Of a DNA stretch of 21,631 nt, positions 15,426 to 20,696 are shown piece after piece. Location of the stretch: the NCBI GenBank assembly GCA_937898635.1, contig CALEJW010000246.1, forward strand, positions 1 to 21,631, written 5' to 3'. Made by a program: the position numbers and the translations under genes. Each line of letters opens with the position of its first letter. The stretch's first letter is position 1. This DNA is from an uncultured Pseudomonadota bacterium. Lineage in GTDB: Bacteria > Pseudomonadota > Gammaproteobacteria > Burkholderiales > Usitatibacteraceae. The notes under the pieces were generated by a model, which was given only the letters and a program-made list of their open reading frames with translations, was not told the DNA's origin and searched no databases.

Positions 15426-15466
15426 GGCGGGCCCGCCGGGGCGCTCCCCGGGGCGGGGTAACCCCG
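15426..15466. repeat. GC-rich palindromes between HD-GYP and dsrC-like genes
   Basis: GGCGGGCCCGCC (15426-15437) is a perfect 12-bp palindrome, and CGGGGTAACCCCG (15454-15466) is a perfect inverted repeat around one central base, ending 8 bp before the -35 at 15475. The second could be an operator for the downstream promoter. Neither is followed by a T-tract, so I do not call a terminator. Confidence 0.4.
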
Positions 15467-15474
15467 ATGGGGGG

Positions 15475-15502
15475 TTGACGGCCGGGAACGATCGGCTAAG
15501 AT
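15475..15502 (+). promoter_or_regulatory. Sigma-70 type promoter of the dsrC-like gene
   Basis: TTGACG (15475-15480) and TAAGAT (15497-15502) are separated by 16 bp, a good housekeeping promoter in a very GC-rich setting. The predicted start at about 15508-15510 falls on the first in-frame ATG (15510), so the ATG at 15528, with AAGGTG at 15514-15519, is the more likely translation start. Confidence 0.65.
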
Positions 15503-15527
15503 CGCGGCTATGGAAGGTGCATTGCAC

Positions 15528-15836
15528 ATGCCGCTTATGGACGCCGAGGGCTACCTCGTCGATCCCCGCGAATGGACGGAGGATATCGCGGTCGTCCTCG
15601 CGCGCCGCGAGGGCATCGAGCTGGGACCGGACCACTGGGACGCGATCCGCTTCATGCGCCGCTACTGGGAGGAGCACCAGCTCACCGCCGACGCGCGCTT
15701 CGTGATCCGCCACCTCATGGCGAGGCTGGGACCGGGCGCGCGCAACCGCCTCTTCGAGCTCTTCCCCTACGGCTACCCCGGCCAGGCCTGCAAGATCGCG
15801 GGCATGAAGCGCCCGCGCGCCTGGAGCACCGGCTAG
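15528..15836 (+). CDS. DsrC/TusE-family sulfur-carrier-like protein missing CysA
   Basis: A 102-aa soluble protein of the DsrC/TusE/DsvC fold: DAEGYLVDPREW at the start, HWDAIRFMRRYW in the middle and a flexible C-terminal arm. Bona fide DsrC has two arm cysteines 11 residues apart; TusE keeps only the last one. Here the upstream cysteine is present (C88 in QACKIAGM), but the position 11 residues later is W99 (RAWSTG), so CysA is absent. It therefore cannot form the DsrC intramolecular disulfide or trisulfide, nor act as a normal TusE in tRNA thiolation. A regulatory or partial sulfur-binding role, as proposed for DsrC-like variants, is possible. The start at 15528 is chosen on ribosome site and promoter position; 15510 and 15537 are alternatives. 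An sqr gene lies nearby. Confidence 0.88.
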   Translation: MPLMDAEGYLVDPREWTEDIAVVLARREGIELGPDHWDAIRFMRRYWEEHQLTADARFVIRHLMARLGPGARNRLFELFPYGYPGQACKIAGMKRPRAWSTG

Positions 15837-15844
15837 GCCCGGAC

Positions 15845-15873
15845 GGGACCCGCGAACCCGGTCCGCGGGCCCC
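15845..15873. terminator. Possible hairpin terminator between convergent genes
   Basis: CCCGCG (15849-15854) and CGCGGG (15864-15869) form a stem with a 9-nt loop, extended by three more G-C pairs after one mismatch. It lies between the convergent dsrC-like and psiF-like genes and could stop transcription in both directions. There is no T-tract. Confidence 0.4.
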
Positions 15874-15888
15874 GCGCGGCGGGACCCC

Positions 15889-16122
15889 CTACTTCTTGAG
15901 GCAGCTCGACATGAAGGCGCGGCGCTCGTCGCCCTTCAGGGCCTTCTCCTTCGCCTTCGCGTTGCACTTCTTCATGCGGTCCTGCTGGGTGGTGGGCGCG
16001 CCCTCGCCGGCCTTCGGGGCCGGGGCCGCCGCCCTGGCGCTGCCGTCGGCGGCGTGGGCGGGAAGGGCGGTAAGGGCGGCCGCCGCGGCAAGGGCGGCGG
16101 CGTGGCGCAGCATGGTCTTCAT
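15889..16122 (-). CDS. PsiF-repeat family small exported protein
   Basis: A 77-aa protein with a Sec signal peptide (basic start, alanine/leucine core, cleavage probably after AHA at about residue 24), an alanine/proline linker and one PsiF-type repeat: QQDRMKKCNAKAKEKALKGD followed by ERRAFMSSCLKK, with C53 and C74 likely forming a disulfide. E. coli PsiF is a phosphate-starvation-induced protein of unknown biochemical role with two such repeats; this version has one. The ATG at 16122 is chosen because GAGG lies 5 bp upstream; a GTG two codons earlier overlaps that site. It converges with the dsrC-like gene. No Pho box is recognisable upstream. Confidence 0.85.
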   Translation of the reverse strand: MKTMLRHAAALAAAAALTALPAHAADGSARAAAPAPKAGEGAPTTQQDRMKKCNAKAKEKALKGDERRAFMSSCLKK

Positions 16123-16154
16123 GGTCACCTCGCGATCCTGGGTCGTTGATGGAA

Positions 16155-16190
16155 GGGGCGCCGGCGGCGCCCCGCGCGCTTATCGAGCGC
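16155..16190. repeat. Two adjacent hairpins upstream of the psiF-like gene
   Basis: GGGGCGCC-GGC-GGCGCCCC (16155-16173) has an 8-bp perfect stem, and GCGCT-TATCG-AGCGC (16176-16190) a 5-bp stem. They lie in the 179 bp between the psiF-like start and the sqr stop. On the minus strand they could be a leader structure for psiF or the 3' end of the sqr transcript. No T-tract follows. Confidence 0.4.
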
Positions 16191-16301
16191 CCCCATCAAA
16201 CCCGCGGCCCGCGCCCGGGGCGAGCCGAAATCGCGTATCGCGCGAATCCCTTTCCCCCTTGCGGCGCGCGCCGGCCCGCGAAGGGCCCGCCGCCCGGGGC
16301 C

Positions 16302-17573
16302 TCAGGACTTGAGCTTCGTGATGCCCAGCATGTTCATCACGGACTTCTCGTAGAACGGCTCGGAGGTCCCCTTCTTCATCTTGCGGATGAAGTACTTCTC
16401 GAAGGCGACCTTGGCGAGGTGCACCCACTTGCCCTCGGAGAACCAGTTCACGTTGCGCGGCGGGATCTGCGGCAGCGCGACGAAGGCGATGCCCGTGTCG
16501 CCCATGTCGGCGAGGCACACCGCGTTCCAGGTCGCCTTTTCCGCGGGCGCCTTGCCGTCCAGCTCGGCGCGGATGTTGTGCGCGGTCGCGGTGACCATGG
16601 ACTCGATCATGAAGCCGGTCTTGGGCGCGCCCGTGGGCACCGGGGTCGCCTCGACGGGCGGGATGGCCACGCACACGCCCACCGCGTAGATGTTCGGGTA
16701 CTTCGGGTTGCGCTGGTTCGCGTCGATCACGATGAAGCCGCGCGGGTTCACGAGCCCCTCGATGCCGAAGACCGCGTCGATGCCCTTGAAGGCGGGCAGC
16801 ATCATCGAGTACCGGAAGGGCAGCGCGTGCTCCTTCTTCGGCTTGCCCTCCTCGTCGTGCTCCGTCACGTGCATGGTGCCCGCCTCGACCTTCGTCACCT
16901 TGGCGTTGCAGATCCACTTGACGTGCTTGTCGCGCAGCGCCGACTCGAGCATCGTCTTCGAATCGCCCACCCCGCCCAGGCCCAGGTGCCCGATGTAGGG
17001 CTCGGAGGTGACGAAGGTCATGGGCACGCGGTCGCGGATCTTCCGGCGCCGCAGGTCCGTCTCCATGATGAACGCGAACTCGTAGGCGGGGCCGAAGCAC
17101 GAGGCGCCCTGCACGGCGCCCACGACGATGGGCCCGGGTTCCTTCACGAACGCGTCCCAGGCCGTGGCCGCGCGCTCGGCGTGGTCCACGTGGCACACCG
17201 ACTGCGTATGGCCCTCGGGGCCCAGGCCCTCGATCTCGTCGAACGCGAGCTTCGGGCCCGTGGCGATCACGAGGAAGTCGTAGTCGAGCATCGTGCCGTC
17301 GCCCAGCTCGACCTGGTTCTTCTCCGGATGCACGCGCTTCGCGCCCGCCGGGTTGTAGCCGATCCCCTTCTTCTCGAGGTAGGTCGCCGCCGGGAACTCG
17401 ATGTCGGCCCGCTTGCGCCAGCGCACCGCGACCCAGGGATTGGAGGGGACGAAGTGGAAGTTCGGGCCGTTGCCGACCACGGTGAGGCGGTCGCCGGGCC
17501 GGAGCTGCTCCTGCATCTCGTAGGCCATGGGCATTCCGCCCAGGCCGGCGCCGATGATGACGATGTGTGACAT
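16302..17573 (-). CDS. sqr: Sulfide:quinone oxidoreductase
   Basis: A membrane-associated flavoprotein that oxidises sulfide to sulfane sulfur or polysulfide and passes electrons through FAD to quinone. It has 423 aa. The N-terminal FAD motif is IVIIGAGLGGMPMAYEM (residues 4-20), with IATGPKL and a second GGVGDSK region. Three cysteines match the catalytic set of Acidithiobacillus SQR (C128, C160, C356): C127 (SVCHVD), C159 (GASCFGP) and C331 (GVCVAIPP). The C-terminus (FEKYFIRKMKKG onward) is amphipathic and suited to membrane attachment. The ATG at 17573 has AGGAG about 9 bp upstream; longer in-frame extensions are not credible. Its upstream region has an FNR/DNR-like box, so expression under low oxygen or NO is likely. 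The SQR subtype is uncertain. Confidence 0.93.
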   Translation of the reverse strand: MSHIVIIGAGLGGMPMAYEMQEQLRPGDRLTVVGNGPNFHFVPSNPWVAVRWRKRADIEFPAATYLEKKGIGYNPAGAKRVHPEKNQVELGDGTMLDYDFLVIATGPKLAFDEIEGLGPEGHTQSVCHVDHAERAATAWDAFVKEPGPIVVGAVQGASCFGPAYEFAFIMETDLRRRKIRDRVPMTFVTSEPYIGHLGLGGVGDSKTMLESALRDKHVKWICNAKVTKVEAGTMHVTEHDEEGKPKKEHALPFRYSMMLPAFKGIDAVFGIEGLVNPRGFIVIDANQRNPKYPNIYAVGVCVAIPPVEATPVPTGAPKTGFMIESMVTATAHNIRAELDGKAPAEKATWNAVCLADMGDTGIAFVALPQIPPRNVNWFSEGKWVHLAKVAFEKYFIRKMKKGTSEPFYEKSVMNMLGITKLKS

Positions 17574-17677
17574 GGCTGGGGCTCCTCTCGAGTGTCGCCG
17601 GCCGGCGCGATCGACCCGCCGCGCGAGGAAAACCACGCCCCGCGCGCGTTTCCACGGCGCGGAGCCTCCCGAATCCC

Positions 17678-17719
17678 ACTCTAGGCCGCGCCGGGCCGGG
17701 ACCCGGTGACCTGCATCAA
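17678..17719 (-). promoter_or_regulatory. FNR/DNR-type class II promoter for sqr
   Basis: On the minus strand TTGATGCAGGTCAC (17719-17706) matches the TTGAT-N4-GTCAA/ATCAA consensus with the last base different. Exactly 22 bp further lies TAGAGT (17683-17678), a -10-like hexamer. That is the same geometry as the box at 1092-1107 and its -10. The predicted start is near 17671, leaving a leader of about 100 nt before the sqr ATG. Confidence 0.6.
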
Positions 17720-17740
17720 GCCCGCGCCGGATCGCGGCGC

Positions 17741-17767
17741 TGTAACCGTTCGTGCATCCGTCCCGAA
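17741..17767 (+). promoter_or_regulatory. ECF-sigma-type promoter of the bufferin operon
   Basis: TGTAACC (17741-17747), 16 bp, then CGAA (17764-17767). An AAC-containing -35 with a CG-rich short -10 at 16-bp spacing is typical of ECF sigma factors, and bufferin operons of Caulobacter are controlled by the ECF factor SigF, whose reported motif I recall as very similar. No sigma-70 elements are seen here. No ECF sigma or anti-sigma gene is in the window. The predicted start is near 17774. Confidence 0.6.
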
Positions 17768-17775
17768 CTAGCCCC

Positions 17776-17815
17776 CATGCCGCGCCGGCCGAAACCTTTC
17801 GGCCGTCCCGGCATG
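17776..17815 (+). repeat. Nested leader hairpin upstream of bufA
   Basis: The outer arms CATGCCG (17776-17782) and CGGCATG (17809-17815) enclose inner arms CGGCCGAAA (17786-17794) and TTTCGGCCG (17797-17805). All are perfectly complementary, and the internal loops are 3 nt each. The structure would begin within a few bases of the predicted transcription start and leaves about 68 nt before the bufA TTG. It may stabilise the mRNA 5' end or act as a regulatory leader. Confidence 0.6.
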
Positions 17816-17883
17816 ACACCCGGAGACCCGCGACCCCGTCGCGACGCCGGCATCCCATCCCATCGACACAGGAGACTCCCACC

Positions 17884-18168
17884 TTGAACCCCAACCTCAA
17901 TGGCGCCCGCCTCGCCTTCCTCGCCGCCGCACTGGCCGCTTCCTCCCTCGCGTTCGCGGGCGATGCCCCCGCCGGCTCCAGCGGCAAGGCAGTCGCCGCG
18001 AACGACAAGGTCCACTGTTACGGCGTGACTTCCTGCAAGGGGATGAACGACTGCAAGACCACGGAGAACGCGTGCAAGGGCCAGGGCGCCTGCAAGGGCC
18101 ACGGCTTCAAGGGCATGAAGGCCTCCGAGTGCCTCTCGAAGGGCGGCACGATCGGCGACCTCAAGTAG
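17884..18168 (+). CDS. bufA: Bufferin-type precursor peptide (DUF2282/BufA family)
   Basis: A 94-aa secreted precursor. Residues 1-25 are a Sec signal peptide (alanine/leucine core, cleavage after AFA). The mature part has six cysteines (C45, C51, C57, C64, C70, C83) in a lysine/glycine-rich context with HCYGVTSC, NDCKTTENAC and GACKGHGFKGMKASEC. In this family some core cysteines are converted to thiooxazoles by an MNIO enzyme, and the product binds copper in the periplasm as protection. The start is TTG at 17884, supported by AGGAG at 17870-17874 with 9-bp spacing and by the signal peptide beginning there; no ATG is suitable. BufB and bufC homologues follow. Which cysteines are modified is not deducible from this sequence. 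Confidence 0.88.
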   Translation: MNPNLNGARLAFLAAALAASSLAFAGDAPAGSSGKAVAANDKVHCYGVTSCKGMNDCKTTENACKGQGACKGHGFKGMKASECLSKGGTIGDLK

Positions 18169-18190
18169 CCGCGAGGCGCCGCGAAGGACC

Positions 18191-18218
18191 GGCGGGCGCG
18201 GCGAAGGCCGCGCCCGCC
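18191..18218 (+). repeat. Perfect 12-bp hairpin between bufA and bufB
   Basis: GGCGGGCGCGGC (18191-18202) and GCCGCGCCCGCC (18207-18218) form a perfect stem with a GAAG tetraloop. There is no T-tract, so it is more likely a 3'-end-stabilising or attenuating element than a full terminator. It lies 22 nt after the bufA stop and 29 nt before the bufB ATG, placed to make precursor mRNA more abundant than enzyme mRNA. Confidence 0.7.
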
Positions 18219-18247
18219 CCCGCCTTCCGCGCACGGCCCGACCCGCC

Positions 18248-19147
18248 ATGACCCCGCATCCCTCCCCTGCCGCCCGCGACCGGCGCGAGCCCTTCCGCGG
18301 CTTCGGCCTGGGCCTGCGGCCGAAGCACTACGCCGAGTTCCTCGCCGCCCCGCAGCGCGTGGACTGGCTCGAGGTCATCTCGGAGAACTACATGGTGCAG
18401 GGCGGCAAGCCCCTCGCCATGCTCGACGCGATCCGCGCGGACTACCCGGTGGCGATGCACGGCGTGTCGATGTCGCTCGGGAGCGTGGGCGAGCTGGACT
18501 TCGGCTACCTCGCGAAGTTGAAGGACCTCGCGCGCCGCATCGAGCCGATGTGGATCTCGGATCACCTCTGCTGGACGGGCGTGCACGGCGTGAACCTCCA
18601 CGACCTCTATCCCCTGCCCTACACGGACGAAGCCGTCCGCCACGTGGCCGCGCGCATCCGCCAGGCGCAGGATTTCCTCGGGCGGCGCCTGGTGGTCGAG
18701 AACGTCTCGAGCTACCTCGCCTACGCCAGCTCCGCCATGAGCGAGTGGGCGTTCGTGAGCGCCGTGGCGGAGGAGGCCGACTGCCTGCTGCTCCTCGACG
18801 TGAACAACATCCACGTGAGCGCCACGAACCACGGCTACGACGCGCGCGAATTTGTCGACGGCGTGCCCGCCCACCGCGTGCAGCAGATCCATCTCGCCGG
18901 GCATTCCGACCTGGGCGACCACTTGATCGACACCCACGACGCGCCCATTGCGGAGGCGGTCTTCGAGCTCTACGGCTACGCCTGCCGGCGCTTCGGCGCG
19001 GTGAGCGCCATGATCGAGCGCGACGACGCGATCCCGCCGCTCGCTGACCTGATCCAGGAACTCGACCGGGTGCGCGAGGTGGCGCGCGGGAACTTCCCGT
19101 TCGACGCATCCCTGCCGGCGCGCCGGGCCGAGAGGGCCGCGGCATGA
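18248..19147 (+). CDS. bufB: MNIO-family (DUF692) peptide-modifying enzyme, BufB
   Basis: A 299-aa TIM-barrel multinuclear non-heme iron-dependent oxidative enzyme that modifies cysteines of the upstream precursor. The start of the domain is GFGLGLRPKHYAEF. Candidate iron ligands lie in the usual places: H71 (AMHGVS), D105 and H106 (ISDHLCW), E151 and N152 (VVENVSSY), D184, N186 and N187 (LDVNNIHV), H215 and H219 (IHLAGHS), D228, H230 and D231 (IDTHDAP), and E267 (MIERDD). The ATG at 18248 has no clear Shine-Dalgarno; the hairpin at 18191-18218 lies just upstream. The stop overlaps bufC by 4 bp (ATGA). The modification chemistry is known from Caulobacter bufferins and Haemophilus HvfB and is inferred here. 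Confidence 0.93.
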   Translation: MTPHPSPAARDRREPFRGFGLGLRPKHYAEFLAAPQRVDWLEVISENYMVQGGKPLAMLDAIRADYPVAMHGVSMSLGSVGELDFGYLAKLKDLARRIEPMWISDHLCWTGVHGVNLHDLYPLPYTDEAVRHVAARIRQAQDFLGRRLVVENVSSYLAYASSAMSEWAFVSAVAEEADCLLLLDVNNIHVSATNHGYDAREFVDGVPAHRVQQIHLAGHSDLGDHLIDTHDAPIAEAVFELYGYACRRFGAVSAMIERDDAIPPLADLIQELDRVREVARGNFPFDASLPARRAERAAA

Positions 19148-19905
19148 GCCTCGCCGCGCTCCAGGCCGGCTTCCAGGCCTACATCCTTCGCAGCCGCGAC
19201 GAGCCCGGAACTATCCTCGATCATCTCGAGGGCGGTTTCGGCATCGGCCGCGAGCGGCGGGCGGGCATCTATCACCACGCCTACCGGGCGAGGCTCCGGG
19301 AAGCGCTGGGAAGCGTCTTCGAGCGCACCTGGGCCTACCTGGGCGACGGCGAATTCGACGCGGCCGCGGCGCGCTTCATCGAGGCGCACCCGCCCGTCAC
19401 GCGGAACCTGCGCGACTACGGGCCGGAATTCCCCGCGAGCCTTCGCGAGTCCCTGCCCGACGACCCGGAAGTCGCGGAGCTCGCGACGATGGACTGGAAC
19501 CTGCACGCCGCCTTCGACGCACCGGACTGCCCGCGGCTCGACCCGGCGAGCCTCGGGGACTTGCGCGAGGAGGACTGGGCAAGCGCGCGCTTCGCGCTGC
19601 ATCCCGGCGTCTCGCTCGCCGTCTTCGACTGGAACGTGCTCCCCATCTGGCACGCGATCGACCAGGGCGCGACGCCGCCACCGGCCGCGCGCCTTCCCCG
19701 CCCGACGGGGCACCTCTTCTGGCGCAGCGCCCTCGCGAGCCGCTTCCGCAGCCTGGACGAAGCGGAATTCACCGCGTTGCGCGATCTTGCCGCGGGTGCG
19801 CCCTTCGCCCGGGTCTGCGAGGCGACCACGCCGGGCGAGGCGGGCGAGTGGCTTCGCACCTGGCTCGCGGACGAACTTTTCACGGGCCTTTCGACTGGCA
19901 CCTGA
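19144..19905 (+). CDS. bufC: BufC/HvfC-type partner protein (DUF2063)
   Basis: A 253-aa soluble protein. The N-terminal half (about 5-95) is the DUF2063 helical region annotated as putative DNA-binding: LQAGFQAYIL, then GIYHHAYRARLREAL and a DYGPEFP motif. The C-terminal half (about 100-250) acts in this family like a RiPP recognition element that presents the precursor to the MNIO enzyme. It starts within the bufB stop (ATGA), so the two are made together, and translational coupling supports a BufB-BufC complex. No DoxX-type membrane gene (bufD) follows; the next element is a terminator and a tRNA on the opposite strand. Despite the family name, a DNA-binding function is unlikely. Confidence 0.9.
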   Translation: MSLAALQAGFQAYILRSRDEPGTILDHLEGGFGIGRERRAGIYHHAYRARLREALGSVFERTWAYLGDGEFDAAAARFIEAHPPVTRNLRDYGPEFPASLRESLPDDPEVAELATMDWNLHAAFDAPDCPRLDPASLGDLREEDWASARFALHPGVSLAVFDWNVLPIWHAIDQGATPPPAARLPRPTGHLFWRSALASRFRSLDEAEFTALRDLAAGAPFARVCEATTPGEAGEWLRTWLADELFTGLSTGT

Positions 19906-19962
19906 ACGAAGTGCCGGTGCGGTGCGCAAGCGGATGCCGTCGCGTGGGACGGAATCGGAATG

Positions 19963-19993
19963 AAAAAGGGGCCAGTCTCGCGACTGGCCCCTT
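19963..19993 (-). terminator. Rho-independent terminator of tRNA-Arg
   Basis: A perfect 12-bp stem (arms 19966-19977 and 19982-19993, loop TCGC) is followed on the minus strand by a run of five T residues (19967-19963). It lies 9 bp beyond the tRNA 3' end. The same hairpin could also end the rightward bufferin transcript, but the T-tract fits only the minus strand. Confidence 0.85.
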
Positions 19994-20001
19994 CGTGCAT
20001 C

Positions 20002-20078
20002 TGGCGCGCCCGGCAGGATTCGAACCCACGACCCCCTGGTTCGTAGCCAGGTACTCTATCCAACTGAGCTACGGGCGC
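20002..20078 (-). tRNA. tRNA-Arg (anticodon ACG)
   Basis: A complete 77-nt cloverleaf with encoded CCA. The acceptor stem is GCGCCCG paired with CGGGCGC, the D region is TAGCTCAGTTGGATAGAG, the anticodon stem is CCTGG/CCAGG with loop CTACGAA (anticodon ACG), and the T arm contains GGGTTCGAATC. ACG is normally deaminated to ICG and reads CGU, CGC and CGA. Confidence 0.97.
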
Positions 20079-20090
20079 AAAGAGCCGCGA

Positions 20091-20096
20091 ATTATA
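20091..20096 (-). promoter_or_regulatory. -10 element of tRNA-Arg
   Basis: The minus strand reads TATAAT, a perfect -10 hexamer, 12 bp before the tRNA 5' end. This is a rare AT-rich island in a GC-rich window. The -35 region is not convincing. Confidence 0.75.
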
Positions 20097-20110
20097 GCGA
20101 TTTTTGCCCC

Positions 20111-20137
20111 GCGCGGCGAGGCCGGGGCCCGCCGCGC
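20111..20137. repeat. GC-rich hairpin at the end of the CBS gene
   Basis: GCGCGGCG (20111-20118) and CGCCGCGC (20130-20137) pair across an 11-nt loop and touch the CBS-protein stop codon. On the minus strand the following bases are GGGGCAAAAA, with no T-tract, so it would be a weak terminator at best. Confidence 0.4.
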
Positions 20138-20616
20138 TAGCCGTGCCTCAGGGTCTCGACCGTGTCCCGGGCCCGCTCGTGCACCTCGCCGCGCTTGCCC
20201 TCGTGGGCGATGGGCGCGTCCGGCAGGATGAGCCAGCCCATGAGGTCGCGGATCGAGACCACGCCGGCGGGCTTGCCGCCGTCGGCCACGAGCATGTGCC
20301 GGTAGCCGTGCTCCACCATGATCCGGAGCACTTCCACGATCTTCTCCGTCGCGGGAACCTTGCGCACGTCCGGCGACATGACCGCCGACATGGGCGTCGT
20401 CTTCGGGTCGCGGCCCTGGCGCACCACGCGGCGCATGAGGTCGCGCTCGGTGAAGATCCCGGCCATCGCGCCCGTGGCGTCGCGCACGAGCACCGAGCCC
20501 AGGCCCTTCTCGTCCATGAGGGCCACGGCCTCGGTCACCGTGGCCGTCGCGGGCACCGAGAACAGGGAAGCGCTCGGCTTGCCCTTCAGGATGTCCCCTA
20601 CGGGATGATCGATCAT
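20137..20616 (-). CDS. Two-CBS-domain protein
   Basis: A 159-aa soluble protein consisting of a tandem CBS pair (about residues 8-72 and 78-132) and a short charged tail. First-domain landmarks are ATATVTEAVALMDEKGLGSV, then VRDATG and GIFTERDLMRRV; second-domain ones are MSPDVRKV, then HGYRHMLVADGG and GVVSIRDLMGWL. Such stand-alone pairs bind adenine nucleotides and act as energy or redox sensors, or regulate a partner; no partner is evident here. The ATG at 20616 has GGAGGAGAA (20632-20624) upstream, a strong ribosome site. It sits upstream of tRNA-Arg on the same strand but the tRNA has its own promoter. The gene diverges from the aldo/keto reductase across an 80-bp gap. Confidence 0.92.
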   Translation of the reverse strand: MIDHPVGDILKGKPSASLFSVPATATVTEAVALMDEKGLGSVLVRDATGAMAGIFTERDLMRRVVRQGRDPKTTPMSAVMSPDVRKVPATEKIVEVLRIMVEHGYRHMLVADGGKPAGVVSIRDLMGWLILPDAPIAHEGKRGEVHERARDTVETLRHG

Positions 20617-20696
20617 TTTCGTTTTCTCCTCCGGAATGCGGGTGTCCCCATCCTACGCCCGCGGGTGCAAACTGAGGAGCCCGGAAGGCAAAGCCC

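Larger units (their letters stand above)
17574..17883. other. 310-bp divergent regulatory region between sqr and bufA
   Basis: No credible gene is present. Reading from sqr towards bufA it contains the sqr ribosome site, a -10 and an FNR/DNR-like box on the minus strand (17678-17719), an ECF-type promoter on the plus strand (17741-17767), a nested hairpin (17776-17815) and the bufA ribosome site AGGAG (17870-17874). In-frame upstream extensions of bufA into this region encode arginine/proline-rich sequence with no protein-like character. Confidence 0.7.

Noticed and set aside
15426..15437. GGCGGGCCCGCC as a terminator of the HD-GYP operon
   Set aside because: A palindrome with no loop and no T-tract; reported only as a repeat.
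15528..15836. Naming the DsrC-like protein tusE
   Set aside because: TusE requires the C-terminal cysteine, which is Trp here, and no other tus genes are adjacent.
16194..16199. ATCAA half-site upstream of the psiF-like gene as an FNR box
   Set aside because: No matching TTGA half-site at the right distance (the opposite arm reads GAGCG).
16146..17570. Plus-strand open frame across sqr
   Set aside because: Histidine/arginine/valine-rich antisense translation; sqr on the minus strand has complete FAD and cysteine motifs.
17752..17883. Upstream GTG start extending bufA by 44 codons
   Set aside because: It would bury the signal peptide, has no ribosome site, and falls within the predicted promoter; TTG at 17884 has AGGAG at good spacing.
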